Source: Bufo bufo (Eukaryota; Chordata; Amphibia; Anura; Bufonidae). From it: a stretch of DNA of 64,000 nucleotides. The notes beneath the pieces were generated by a model, which did no database searches, had not been told where the DNA came from, and saw only the letters and a program-made list of their open reading frames with translations. The stretch is taken from the NCBI RefSeq assembly GCF_905171765.1, contig NC_053392.1, forward strand, positions 506,522,556 to 506,586,555, in the 5' to 3' direction. Shown in pieces: positions 1 to 11,399 of this stretch (position 1 is the stretch's first letter; each line of letters starts with the position of its first letter). The position numbers and the translations under genes are program-made.

Positions 1-525
1 TTTATTTTTTTTATTTTACACTTTGCATCGCCCATAAGGTCATACAAGACCTCTGGGTGACATTTAACTTTTTTTTTCACTTTTGATTTCTCCTGTAACT
101 GGGGCTGACATAGTAGCCCCAGTTACAGGGGAAATACACCCCCCAGAGTGGCTGTACAGCATAATACAGTGCTGTACAGCCTCAGTGCAGGGCTGATCAA
201 GGCCTTTGGAAGACCCGACAGCTCCTGCACTTTACCGGCCCCGGCGGTTATATGACCACCAGCCCGGGACAAGAAGCGCATAGCATAGTATACACAGAGA
301 ACATTGAGCACTGTGTATACAGTAATCTAGAAGGCAGGAACACCGAGGAACAGTTCCTGCCTTCTCTCTGTGTTGCCATGCTGTCACTGACAGCGGGCCC
401 CCCGCTCAGCAGCTGCACGATTAGCATGCAGCTGCCATCTCTGAATGGAAGTTACAGAACATCCATTCAGAGAGATTAACAACCACCCATATGACGATTA
501 TAGTCAATGGGCGGTCGTAAAGTGG
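1..525. mobile_element. TTAA-flanked frog-type repeat, right end only
   Basis: The block ends at a TTAA (526-529) and its last bases read outward like the ends of the longer TTAA elements at 8090-10527 and 45138-50193. It contains several strong hairpins, the clearest being a 15-bp perfect stem at 92-106 with 115-129 (8-base loop). The left end lies outside the window. Non-coding; the two small open frames here are not supported. The family name is not known to me, and the piggyBac-like assignment is an inference from the TTAA target. Confidence 0.5.
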
Positions 526-539
526 TTAATAACATAGGA

Positions 540-900
540 ACGGCCCTAATTTAACTATGGATGTAGTTAGCAAGTTACAAGCTGACTCGGACAAAATTAC
601 TGTTTGGGCCTAAAAGTGGCCCCATGTGGTAGGCGGGTCCAAATTGACAGAGGGCCATAGTGCAGAACAAAATACCTTCAAAGTAGGACCAAATACCACA
701 ATACAGTATAAAATATTGCCACCGTCACCATGGTATGGAACTGTGTGATTGTCCTGAAGATGACAATACAGTTGAATTCAGGAAGGAATCTGCAGCCGCT
801 GGCCAGTGGCATGAGTGTGTGATGCTCCTATATTAATTAAGAATCAGATCTTTATGTACCTGGTTGGCAGCCCTCTGGGTTTTGGCCTGCTGGGAAATTT
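540..900. repeat. Dispersed repeat, related to 44910-45090
   Basis: The phrases around 605-660 (a run reading aaaagtggccc, then gggtccaa and agggcca) recur in the same order at 44930-45010, so this stretch belongs to a dispersed family. There is no coding frame. No terminal repeats or target duplication were found, so the boundaries are approximate and the class is unknown. Confidence 0.4.
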
Positions 901-944
901 CACTGGAAGGTCTATGGCCAGTCCGCCCATGGCTATGAGCAAAC

Positions 945-1290
945 AGCAAAAGAACTGAATTTGTTTAGTCTTGAAAAAAGACGTATAAGGGAGGACATGA
1001 TTAAACTGTACAAATATAGTAATGGGCCACTCCCGACCCCTGGAGAAAAAAATATTTAGTCACAGGAGGTGAAAAGTAAGGGTTGTAAATCTCTGAATAG
1101 CCTGCCACAGGAGCTGGTCACTGCAAAAAAGGATTAGATTACTTTTTATTTTAAAATAACATTGAGGCTTATGAAAATGTATAGAAATCATGTTCTACAC
1201 ACCTTTTCTCTTTGGTTCAACTCCTCCTTAAAAGGAAGATGGATGTTGTTCCAGGGATTTGTTCTGATTGCCACATCTGGACCAACCTTA
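945..1290 (+). pseudogene. CR1/L2-type LINE, reverse transcriptase C-terminus and 3' tail
   Basis: Translation from about 965 reads SLEKRRIREDMIKLYKYSNG, the conserved block after the reverse transcriptase fingers in CR1-type LINEs. The same block occurs in the longer fragment at 36718-37248 (TLEKRRLRGDLINMYKYIRG). A downstream stretch with the residues SLPQELV and then a non-coding tail ending near 1290 (ccagggatttgttctgattgcc) match the tail next to that fragment at about 36660-36710 in reverse. Stops interrupt the frame. This is a 5'-truncated dead copy. CR1 and L2 share this block, so the clade is not certain. Confidence 0.7.
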
Positions 1291-2769
1291 ACAACTATGT
1301 ATGTAACCATCTTTGGCCAGTCAGTATATTGCCATGAATATAAACTAAAAACAAAAAAAACTCTGTCAATACCCAGCTGGCATATAATATTCCAGAGAAA
1401 ATGACCCATAGTAATACCTGTGCAAAATACAATGGTTAGCTGTTGAAAATAACTGTTAACCCTCTTCCCTACATTTTGACGTATGTGTACAGATATAGCC
1501 ACAGTTATTTTGATGGGCAAAAAAATACAACAAATCACACTAAAGTGACCTTCCTGACACATCTGGTGTAAAAAAAAAACACTAGCTACATCTGTACACG
1601 ATAATGGTGGAAGTGGTGTATGGAGTGGGCTCCTGGTATGTTATACAGCTAACACCCACCTGCAGTGACAGGGATCAGAGATAACTCCAATCCAGGTCAT
1701 TCAACTTCTAGGAAAATTTGGAATTTCCATAATCGTTCTAAACAGAAAAATTAGTTTATCATGCCATTTTTGACACATACTAAATGCCATAAAAACGAAA
1801 GCCTAAAGATAATTAGCAATATAATTTTCTTTCCTTATTGCACCCTTCAAATATTGTTTACAGTTTTGCCAAACGTTATATGGGACGTTAAATGGTGCCT
1901 TTAAAAAGTACAAATCGGCTATGTCAATTGAAAAATAAAAAGTTATGGCTCTTGGAAGGCAGACAGGAAAAAAAAAAAACAGAAAACAAAAATGTTTCAT
2001 TAATGAAAAATAGAATTTGTGCAAATCAGTTTTACATGGTTTAAAGTGCTAAAGTAGTGAAGAACAAAGAGACAAAATAGCTTGATATAGAAAAATAGGT
2101 CAGTTGTGCTAAGTATCTCTCTTTCAGAGAGCATTTTATTTCAAAAATCTATATATAGGTCAGAAGGCATGATGGATTTTAATTCTAAAAATCCAGAATC
2201 CTTTTCTCTTATTAAATCTAAATAGTCACCCATTCAGCAACCAAAATTTCTTCTCCAAAGGTTCTTTTGTTATATTTTCTTCCATTTCATATGTACTCAG
2301 AAATCATAATGTTCTCTAATTGGAGAGCTTTAATATGAGACTCAGTTTTCTCATTAACGGTTTCTTTAAGTGTAGGGACTTAAAATCGTGTAAAGTAGTT
2401 GGGTATAAAGCAAAAAATAAAGGGATAAGCACATTTTATGCGAATAGTACTAATAGTAATAGTATGGAATACACAATAAAATAAATGTATTACTTGTGAC
2501 TCTAAAGGGGTCTGTATATGCTCTACAACACCTGTGTGGGCTGTTATATGTTGGTAGGGCTGAGAGAAAGTAAAAAAATAGAATTTTTAGGTAAGTTTTG
2601 GCAATAAGATTCCAAATATGTGGGACTCTTCAGAAAACCAGTTTTGGGCAATCACAGAGAAGGTTACAAACAACAGGGTCTTTCCTTCTATATACAATTT
2701 TTTCCACAAAAATATTTTTTTTAATTTTATCCAAATCTGCAGAATAGGAATGTATTATTTTTAATAATC
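1291..2769. other. No gene seen; AT-rich with a TTAA-repeat fragment
   Basis: About 1455-1990 resembles the common amphibian TTAA-type repeat (a ttaaccct start and an internal phrase near 1940 reading aaaaagttatggctcttgga). Part of it, around 1640-1700, resembles 32940-33000. The remainder, 1990-2769, is AT-rich with no recognisable frame or repeat. Open frames on either strand here are short and show no known domain. Confidence 0.4.
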
Positions 2770-2772
2770 TAA

Positions 2773-3251
2773 GGCTACTAGCGTTTTTACTGGATGCAGC
2801 AGGGTTCAGCAAAAACGCTTCCGTTACTGATAATACAACCATCTGCATCCTTTATGAACGGATCCGGTTGTATTATCTTTAACGTTGCCATGATGGATCC
2901 GTCATAAATTCCATTGAAAGTCAATAGAGGACGGATCCGTTTTCTATTGCGGCAGATTGTATCAGAGAAAACGGATCCGTACCTATTGACTTGTAGTGGG
3001 GGTCATGCCGGATCTGTCTTGCTCCGTATCCCAGGAACGGAAAGCAAACTACAACATGTTGCGGTTTGCTCTCCAGTATGGGAACATAAATAAACGGAAC
3101 GGAATGCATTTTGGAGCATTCCGTTCTGTTCTGTTCAGTTATGTCCCCATTGACAATGAATGGAGACAAAACTGAAGCTTTTTTCCCCAATATTGAGCCC
3201 CTATGATGAATCTCAATGCCGGAAAACTAAAACGCTAGTGTGAAAGTAGCC
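2773..3251. mobile_element. TWA-flanked palindromic MITE (PIF/Harbinger-like)
   Basis: Flanked by TAA at 2770-2772 and 3252-3254. The right end, read inward, is ggctactttcacactagcg; the left end is the same with an 8-base gap after ggctac. The interior is dominated by repeated acggatccgt words. The 3-bp TWA target is typical of PIF/Harbinger elements; there is no transposase, so this is a non-autonomous copy. A related element is at 41517-42007. Confidence 0.7.
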
Positions 3252-3254
3252 TAA

Positions 3255-4427
3255 GACTGGTTGACAAAATCTTGCTCATTGGTACAATTTCTCCTCAAAT
3301 TTTCTAATTACCCCTTAGGGATATATTTAAAATCTGTTTTGATCTTATGATTGTAAACTTTTTAAATTAGTTTCCTAACCATGATTATGGAGGCTGCCAT
3401 CTTGCCTGAGCTGTTGTTAACAGTATTTATAGATATATTTTACATAAGCCACCACAGGACATAGAGAAAATAGACTGGAGGAGACCTCATTGATTTCTAT
3501 GGGAGAAGCATGCTGTGATCTGTGCTGAGGTCATTGTACAAGAAACAAGTAGATAAGCTTTGACAATCACCTACTATGCATGGAGTGACCCTGCGTTAGC
3601 TATATATAGGTGATACCTGGCATTGTAATCCTGCCTGTGATAATGAGAAGTGATCTGTACAGGAGCGGTGCTCTATTAGGCTTAGTGGGCAGTGTGAAAC
3701 TGCAGGATTTTTCATTTATTTATTTTTTATTAAATATGGATAGTAGCTTGGGAAAATTTAAAAATAACATCACCATTGGCAAGGGGCATCATAGGAACAT
3801 AGCTGTGGCAGCTCCAAATCATTCAGGAGGACTGAGGCTGCCGCAGCGAATGAACGGCTCCCCCGATCACCACTAGGGGAAGCCATTCTAGGCCCGAAGT
3901 GCAGTGTTTCTCAGCATCTGAAGGGTTAAATGTCTGCAATTGGCATATTTGTCATTGGCAGACATTAGCGCCAGATCTCTGCTGTTTGAAACAGGCGCCA
4001 TATTTATACAGATGGCTTCCACTGTACGGCAGTCATCTAAGCATCAGAGTGACATGCACTGCAATGCACATAACCAATGCAGCATATCACTGTCCTCATC
4101 ACTGCAGAGGTCACATGCCACATACCTGCACATCACTGGTGCAGTTTATAAACAGCAGGAAGACCGGAGTGACAGCACAGAGAACAGTGGTAGAGAAAAA
4201 AGCTGAGTATAACATTTTTTTTTAAAATTTGGGCTATTTGGGGGCTTGTCTGAGATTTTTAATTATCTCAAAGAACTCCTTGCAAGGAGTTATGCAAGAA
4301 TTAGCCAAACCTGTAAAAGGAAGCTTACTTACCTGCTTCCAGACGCTGGCTCCATGCTTCTTCTTCTCCTGATCTGCAATATTCCACTGGATTCCCTTGC
4401 TGGAAACATTTGATGCCACCGCAGCCA
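3255..4427. other. No gene seen; one arm of a split palindromic repeat at its right end
   Basis: 3255-4240 has no supported gene. About 4280-4427 is the inverted partner of 19256-19526: gcaagaattagccaaacctg on this side mirrors the gcaggtccagccaagtg region on the other, and both arms carry acaggtaagtaa-like words. The hAT element at 4436-19247 therefore sits inside an older palindromic MITE. The outer target site of that older element is not clear. Confidence 0.45.
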
Positions 4428-4750
4428 ATCATTGGTAGTGATAGACGAACATCATCCGGGACGTTTCGCAAACGCACATTCACAATCAAATGTTAGCGAA
4501 TCGCGCGTTCGCGGCAGGCCCTATTTACTTTAATTGCAGACGAACCTGAGAAACCTTCAGGTCATATTTGCAGCCACCAAATACTTAGTAGAAGTGCACA
4601 AATAGTCCCAGAACATGGACAGTGACATACCAGAGGGGGATCAATGGCAAAAATTCCCACAAAAAATATGTATTTTAATCATATTTATGCGTCTTAAAGG
4701 GAAACTCTCACAAATGTGCCCTGCTGGAGCCTAGAAGTTTTTTTATTTTA

Positions 4751-5012
4751 GGCCATGGGAGTACAGGCCCCAAAAATTAGGCATTCACCTGACAGAAAAG
4801 ATTAAGTGATTATGTGGCTAGAGGTATATTAGACGGTCAGTGGATACTATTTTACTGTAGGCCAGTGGAGTACAGGCCCCAAAAATTAGGCATTCACCTG
4901 ACAGGAAAGAACAAGTCATTATGTGGCTGGAGGTACATTAGGCGGTCACTGAATAGAAATTTTACCATAGGCCAGTGGAGTACAGGCCCCAAAAATTAGG
5001 CATTCACTGGAG
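4751..5012. repeat. 110-bp tandem repeat in the hAT left subterminal region
   Basis: Three copies begin at 4751, 4860 and 4970 (periods 109 and 110 bp). Each carries the phrase gtacaggccccaaaaattag. The third copy is partial and runs into the 3' part of the hAT coding region. Confidence 0.85.
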
Positions 5013-5039
5013 GGCAGCTGTTGATGGGTTGGCTGCAAG

Positions 5040-6516
5040 AATGATCTCATATCCGAAGTGACCAACACATCTTCAAACCGCCCTCTTCTTGCATGCGCGG
5101 TAGGATTGGTACCCGCACTTGTTTCTCTATGGGTGGAAATTCCTCTGCCAGCTCCCGCAAGAGCAGATTGCAGCATCTCTCGCAGCAAGGCCTGGAAATG
5201 CTGCATTCTGACAGCCCTCTTTGATGCTGGTAACATGTCCGCCATTTTGTTTTTGTAGCAGGGGTCTAAGTATGTTGCCACCCAGTACTGGTCCTTGCCC
5301 TTTATGCTTTTTATACGGGGGTCCCTCTTCAAACACTGGAGCATGAAGGCCCCCCATTTTCACTAAATTGGAAGCGGTGTAGCATCCTGGCTCCTGCTCA
5401 TCGCCCAGGAAAATGTTGTGCTCTGTCTCCACTCCCCAGCCACGGACAACACCAAAAAGTTTAAAGCCTGATCTTCTTGCTCCTCTGTCTCCCCCCAGCC
5501 ACCATCCTCCTCTGACTCCTCTTCAGACTCCTGCTGACTTGTCTCAGATGGAGTAGCCCCCCTAGGAATTTATTCAGCATTGAATTGATGGCTTGATCAA
5601 TGACACGATGCAATGCATGCTCCAGAAAGAAGGCGTTAGGTACAATGTCATTGATGGCACCCTGGCTACGACTGACCAGTTTGGTGATCTCATCAAATGG
5701 CCACAGAAGTCTGCATGCGTCACGCATGAGCATCCACTGGCGCAGTGAAAAGAAACCAAGCTCCCAAGAACTATCCTGCTGCAGAGTTCATACAGGTAGT
5801 CGTTAACTGCACGTTGCTGCTGGAGCAGCCTATCAAGCATATACAAGGTGGAATTCTAGTGGGTCGGGCTGTCACAAATCAGAGGTCTGACGGGCAGGTG
5901 GTGTCACCGCTGAACGTCAGCAAGGCAAGCCATTACCGTGTAAGATCTTCCTGGCCTGCCGCAACATGTCCTGGACCCCGGGGTATTTGGCAGCGAATCG
6001 CTGCATGACTAAGTTCATGCAAGGCACGTGTGTCATTTTTCCCTGTTTCAGAGCGCTCAGCAGATTGGCACCGCACACTACTTTACCAACTGTCAAATTG
6101 AGCAGGGTTAGCCACTGATCGGCCTGTGATGGCAGAGCTGAAAGCAGTGCAGGACTGGTGCGGCTCTTGGCTTCCAGGCACAACAGCCGCAGCACAGCGT
6201 GACAACGTCTCACCTGGTACGTCAAATAGGTTCTGGGGAGCTTGGGGGGTGCAGCGGAAGAGGTGGTAGTAGTGGAAAAGGAGGAGTCAGCCGAGGATGA
6301 GACAGAGGATGGAGTAGGAGGAGGAGAAGAGGCATGCCTGCATGCAATCTGTGGCGGTAACACCAAATCCACAAGGGTGCTACGGGTTGAATGCTTGACA
6401 GCCGTCAGAGGGTTCACCCAGTGGGCAGTAAAAGTTATGTACCTTCCCTGCCCCTGTTTGCTAGACCACGTGTCTGTGGTCAGATGTATCTTGGCACCGA
6501 CACTGTGTACCAGATA
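5040..6516 (-). pseudogene. hAT transposase, central and C-terminal part
   Basis: Read on the minus strand from 6516, the frame gives IHLTTDTWSS followed by a short gap and AHWVN, the catalytic-core motif of hAT transposases with its first acidic residue. It continues with QVRRCHAVLRLLCLEAKSRT and DQWLTLLNL, then THVPCMNLVMQRFAAKYPG, the equivalent of the H-x-LNLV block. Further on come LLWPFDEITKLVSRSQGA and, in another frame, FLKRDPRIKS with YLDPCYKNKM. Several frameshifts and stops separate these pieces. The final dimerisation motif (SERVFSAAG-like, present in the other hAT at 58690-58720) is missing. Continuous with 10778-11197 before the Tc1 insertion. Related cellular ZBED genes exist, but the flanking transposon ends argue for a transposon. 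Confidence 0.8.
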
Positions 6517-6734
6517 TACAGTGGGGCAAAAAAGTATTTAGTCAGCCACCAATTGTGCAAGTTCTCTCACTTAAAAAGATAACAGATGCCTGTAATTTTC
6601 ATCATAGGTATACCTCAACTATGAGAGACATAATGAGAAAAAAAAATCCAGAAAGTCACATTGTCTTATTTTTAAAGAATTTATTTGCAAATTATGGTGG
6701 AAAATAAGTATTTGGTCAATAACAAAAGTTCATC

Positions 6735-8085
6735 TCAATACTTTGTTATATACCCTTTATGGGCAATGACAGAGGTCAAACGTTTTCTGTAAGTCTGTAA
6801 GACAAGGTTTTCACACACTGTTGCTGGTATTTTGGCCCATTCCTCCATGCAGATCTCCTCTAGAGCAGTGATGTTTTGGGGCTGTCGCTGGGCAACATGG
6901 AGTTTCAACTCCCTCCAAAGGTTTTCTATGGGGTTGAGATCTGGAGACTGGCTAGGCCCTCAGGACCTTGAAATGCTTCTAATGAAGCCACTCCTTCGTT
7001 GCCCGGGCGGTGTGTTAGGAATCATTGTCATGCTGAAAGACCCAGCCACGTTTCATCTTCAATGCCATTTACTGATGGAAGGAGGTTTTCACTCAAAATC
7101 TCACAATACATGGCCCCATCCATTCTTTCCTTTACACAGATCAGTCGTCCTGGTCCCTTTGCAGAAAAACAGCCCCAAAGCATGATGTTTCCACCCCCAT
7201 GCTTCACAGTAGGTATGGTGTTCTTTGGATTCTTTCTCCTCCAAACACCACGAGTTGAGATTTTACCAAAAAGTTCTACTTTGGTTTCATCTGGCCATAT
7301 GACATTCCCCCAATCCTCTTCTGGATCATCCAAATGCTCTCTAGCAAACTTCAGACAGGCCCAGACATGTACTGGCTTAAAGGGAACCTGTCACCGGGAT
7401 TTTGTGTATAGAGCTGAGGACATGGGTTGCTAGATGGCCACTAGCACATCCGCAATACCCAGTCCCCATAGCTCTCTGTGCTTTTACTGTGTAAAAAAAA
7501 AACTATTTGATACATATGCAAATTAACATAAAAGAGTCATATCTTACTTGTGTGACCAGAAAAGAGTCATATTTTCAAGCTCTGACTCATCTCAGGTTAT
7601 TTTGCATATGTATCAAATAGTTTTTTTTACACAATAAAAGCACACAGAGCTATGGGGACTGGGTTTTGCGGAATTGCTAGCGGCCATCTAGCAACCCATG
7701 TCCTCAGCTCTATACACAAAATCCTGGTGACAGGTTCCCTTTAAGCAGGGGGACACGTCTGGCACTGCAGGATTTGAGTCCCTGGCAGCTTAGTGCGTTA
7801 CTGATGGTAGCCTTTGTTACTTTGGTCCCAGATCTCTGCAGGTCATTCACTAGGTCCCCCCGTGTGGTTCTGGGATTTTTGCTCACCATTCTTGTGATCA
7901 TTTGGACCCCACAGAGTGAGATCTTGCGTGGAGCCCCAGATCGAGGGAGATTATCAGTGGTCTTGTATGTTTTCCATTTTCTAATAATTGCTCCCACAGT
8001 TGATTTCTTCACACCAAGCTGCTTGCCTATTGCAGATTCAGTCTTCCCAGCATGGTGCAGGTCTACAATTTTGTTCCTGGTGTTC
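6735..8085 (-). pseudogene. Tc1 transposase, broken
   Basis: Minus-strand reading begins at the junction with the inserted element near 8085 with the helix-turn-helix part ([20 protein letters not shown], then [13 protein letters not shown] and [10 protein letters not shown], then [19 protein letters not shown]). The MITE at 7381-7740 follows, then the catalytic part: [20 protein letters not shown] (first D, with P in place of the usual T or S before it), [20 protein letters not shown] and FQHDND (second D). The region of the third acidic residue is out of frame. The end reads [18 protein letters not shown] followed by a stop at 6735. The initiator region is missing. In an intact relative this enzyme cuts and pastes the element at TA sites. 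Confidence 0.85.
7381..7740. mobile_element. TTAA-flanked foldback MITE
   Basis: Exactly flanked by TTAA at 7377-7380 and 7741-7744. Ends read inward as agggaacctgtcaccggg and agggaacctgtcaccagg. The arms pair along most of the 360 bp (for example tgaggacatgggttgctag against its complement at the right), with a short loop near 7550. The TTAA target suggests mobilisation by a piggyBac-type transposase; no coding sequence. Confidence 0.85.
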
Positions 8086-8089
8086 TTAA

Positions 8090-10527
8090 CCTCTTAACTC
8101 CTTAAGGACCCAATTGTTGTTCATCACATATTGTACTTCATGACACTGGTAAAATGGAGTAAAAAAAAAAACATTTTTCAAATTCTCTACTCCTATAATA
8201 CATATTAATACCTCCAAAAATAGTTATTACTTTACATTTACCATATGTCTACTTCATGTTAGGATCATTTTGGTAATGACATTTTATTTTTGGGGGACGT
8301 TACAAGGCTAAAAGTTTAGAAGTAAATCTTGAAATTTCTCAGAAATTTTCAAAAACCAACTTTTTAAGGACCAGTTCAGGTCTGAAGTCACTTTGTGAGG
8401 CTTACATAATAAAAACCACCCAAAATGACCCCATTCTTGAAACTACACCCCTCAAGGTATTCAAAACTGATTTTACAAACTTCTTTAACCCTTTAGGTGT
8501 TCCACAAAAGTTATTGGCAAATGGAGATGAAATTTCAGAATTTCAATTTTTTGGCAAATTTTCAATTTTAATCCATTTTTTTCAGTTACAAACCAAGGGT
8601 TAACAGCTAAACAAAACTCAATATTTATGGCCCTGACTCTGTAGTTTACAGAAACACCCGATATGTGGTTGTAAACTGCTGTACGGGCACACGGCAGGGC
8701 GCAGAAGGAAAGGAATGCCATACGGTTTTTGGAAGGCAGATTTTGCTGGACTGTTTTTTTGACACCATGTCCCATTTGAAGCCTCCTGATGCACTCCTAG
8801 AGTAGAAACTCCAAAAAAGTGACCCCATTTTAGAAACTACGGGATAGGGTGGAAGTTTTGTTGGTACTAGTTTAGGGTACATATGATTTTTGGTTGCTCT
8901 ATATTACACTTTTTGTGAGGCAAGGCAACAAGAAATAGCTGTTTTGGCACAGTTTTTTTTTGTTATTTACAACATTCATCTGACAGGTTAGATAGTGTGG
9001 TATTTTTATAGAGCAGGTTGTCACGGACGCGGCGATACCTAATATGTATACAAATTTTTTATTTATGTAAGTTTTACACAATGATTTCATTTTTTAAACA
9101 AATAAAATCATGTTTTAGTGTCTCCATAGTCTGAGAGCCATTGTTTTTTCTGTTTTTGGGCGATTATATTAGGTAGGGTCTCATTTTTTGCGGGATGAGA
9201 TGACTGTTTAATTGGCACTATTTTGGGGTGCATATGACTTTTTTATCGCTTGCTATTACACTTTTTGTGATGTAAGGTGACAAAAATGGCTTTTTTTACA
9301 CTTTTTTTTTTTTTACAGTGTTCACCTGAGGGGTTAGGTCATGTGATATTTTTATCGAGCATGTTATTACGGACGCGGAGATACCTAATATGTATACTTT
9401 TTTTTATTTATGTAAGTTTTACACAATAATATCATTTTTGAAACAAAAAAAATATCATGTTTTAGTGTCTCCATAGTCTGAGAGCCATATTTTTTTCAGT
9501 TTTTGGGCGATTATCTTAGTTATTTATCTCATTTTTTGCGGGATGATTGCCACTATTTTGGGGTGCATATGACTTTTTGATCGCTTGCTATTACACTTTT
9601 TGTGATGTAAGATGACAAAAAATGGCTTTTTTTACACCGTTTTTATTTATATTTTTTACGGTGTTCACTTGAGGGGTTAGGTCATGTGATATTTTTATAG
9701 AGCCGGTCGATGTAATATGTATACTTTTTTTTATTTACTTAAGTTTTACACAATAACAGCTTTTTTAAAACAAAAAAAAAATGATGTTTTAGTGTCTCCA
9801 TATTCGGAGCCATAGTTTTTTTATTTTTTAGGCGATTGTCTTAGGTAGGGTCTCATTTTATGCGGGATGAGGTTACGGTTAGATTGGTACTATTTTGGTG
9901 GGCATACGCCTTTTTGATCGCTTACTGTTGTACTTGTGTTGTAAGGTGACAAAAAATTGTTTATTTAGCACAGTTTTTATTTTTTATTTTTTACGGTGTT
10001 CATCTGAGGGGTTAGGTCATGTGATATGTTTATAGAGCCGGTTGATATGGACGCGGCTATACCTAATATGTCTACAATTTTTTTTTTACTTTATTTGGGG
10101 AAAATGACGTTTTTGTTTATTTTTACTTGAAACTTTTTTGGGGTGGAAAACTTTATTTTTTCATCTTTTTTTTAACTTTCTTTTTTGTCCCACTTTGGGA
10201 CTTCAACTTTTGGGGGTCTGATCCCTTTTAAAATGCATTCCAATACTTCTGTATTGGAATGCATTGGCTGTATAAGTAATACTGTGTGTATTACTCATAC
10301 AGCTTCCGGCCTGTGAGATCCAGGTGGCTGGATCTCACAGGCTCATCACCGGAAGGCAGCGCTGATGTCTAAGGAAGGCATCGCGCTGCCTTCCATGCCA
10401 TCGGGTCCCCCCTACAATCGCATGGGGACCCGATGTCACCGCCGCCCCCGCCGCATAAGGTAAAACCGCAAACCGCAGGTCTGAATTGACCTGCGGTTTG
10501 CGGCGATCGCCCTGTGTTCTTACAAGG
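8090..10527. mobile_element. Long TTAA-flanked non-autonomous repeat
   Basis: Flanked by TTAA at 8086-8089 and 10528-10531; ends read inward cctcttaact and ccttgtaaga. There is no transposase. The left third is AT-rich with phrases such as gaaactacacccctcaaggta, and the centre is a tandem array (8870-10090). The right end is GC-rich with short inverted repeats (tgtattggaatgcatt, ggatctcacaggc). It replaced or accompanied loss of the Tc1 5' coding region. Class is inferred only from the target site. Confidence 0.65.
8870..10090. repeat. About 340-bp tandem repeat, four copies
   Basis: The phrase ttacactttttgtga or a variant recurs at about 8904, 9255, 9591 and 9929 (periods about 351, 336 and 338 bp). 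Each copy also carries gttttagtgtctccat and acctaatatgtata words. Copies have diverged by small indels. Confidence 0.8.
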
Positions 10528-10777
10528 TTAAAGAAGAAGTTACAGGTCTGTGAGAGCAAGAAATCTTGCTTGTTTGTAGGTGACCAAATACTTATTTTAC
10601 CAAGGAATTTACCAATCAATTCATTAGAAATCCTACAATGTGATTTCCTGTATTCTTTCCCCCATTCTCTCATAGTTGAAGTGTACCTAGGATGAAAATT
10701 ACAGGCCTCTCTCATCTTTTTAAGTGGGACAACTTGCACAATTGGTGGCTGACTAAATACTTTTTTGCCCCACTGTA

Positions 10778-11197
10778 CATTCACTTGCCGCTAAACATGG
10801 CCATATAGCTCTGGGATGCCCTTCTGGGAGAAATATTTCCTTCTGGGGACCTTCCATTGCGGTGTGCTAATGGTAACAAATTTTCTAAAGGCCTCCGAGT
10901 CCACCAGTTTATATGGTAGTAGTTGGCGGGCTAGCAGTTCCGACAAGCCAGCAGTCAGCCATTGGGCAAGAGGGTTATCCAGCATCATCAACTTTTTACG
11001 TTCTAACATTTGGGCCACAGAAGCCTGCCTTTTGCCAGATGAACGCGATGACGGCACGGTGAAAGGTGGAGTGGAGGACAAATGGGAGGAGAAAGAAGAG
11101 AAGAAAGAGGCAGGATGTGGAGCGCCGGGTGTGTTGCTTTGTGGGTTTTGATGGTGTTGCTCCCACTAAGCTCGTGATGGGAGGCCAGATGCCTTCT
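10778..11197 (-). pseudogene. hAT transposase, segment between the Tc1 and L1 insertions
   Basis: On the minus strand from 11081 the open frame includes QASVAQMLERKKLMML, then NPLAQWLTAGLSELLARQLL, YKLVDSEAFRKFVTI and VPRRKYFSQKGIPEL. This is the N-terminal half of the hAT catalytic region, where family members show an LxxMLAxDxxPFSxVExxxF pattern. It is the direct continuation of the BED-finger segment at 16827-17545 and leads into IHLTTDTW at 6516. The run 11182-11197 belongs to the L1 target duplication. Confidence 0.75.
11182..11197. repeat. 16-bp target duplication, left copy (L1)
   Basis: aggccagatgccttct is present here and again at 16811-16826, exactly bracketing the L1 insertion. 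The poly-T run starts directly after this copy. Confidence 0.95.
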
Positions 11198-11399
11198 TTT
11201 TTTTTTTTTTGAGAATAAATTTAAGACATATATATGATGTATACATTATAATAACATATGATAACATATGGTAACATTTAGTATGACAAGTACTAAATAT
11301 CAATATTCCCGCTAGAAGGATAGGACGTTGAATAATATTAATCACTAAACATAATAATTTTCTTATTTTCATTATCTACCTTGGAAGGTCAGGGGTATT

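Larger units (their letters stand above)
6519..10775 (-). mobile_element. Tc1-like transposon, nested, DD34E type
   Basis: TA duplications at 6517-6518 and 10776-10777 bound the element. Both ends read inward as cagtggggcaaaaaagtatt. It is inserted in the hAT coding region, which resumes in register on either side. Two TTAA elements lie inside it (7381-7740 and 8090-10527); without them about 1.46 kb of Tc1 sequence remains, with part of the 5' coding region lost at the second insertion. Confidence 0.9.

Noticed and set aside
8080..10522. A 9-bp direct repeat gtgttctta as target duplication of the 2.4-kb element
   Set aside because: TTAA on both sides (8086-8089, 10528-10531) with mirrored ends cctcttaa/ccttgtaa is a better fit; the 9-mer is probably chance.
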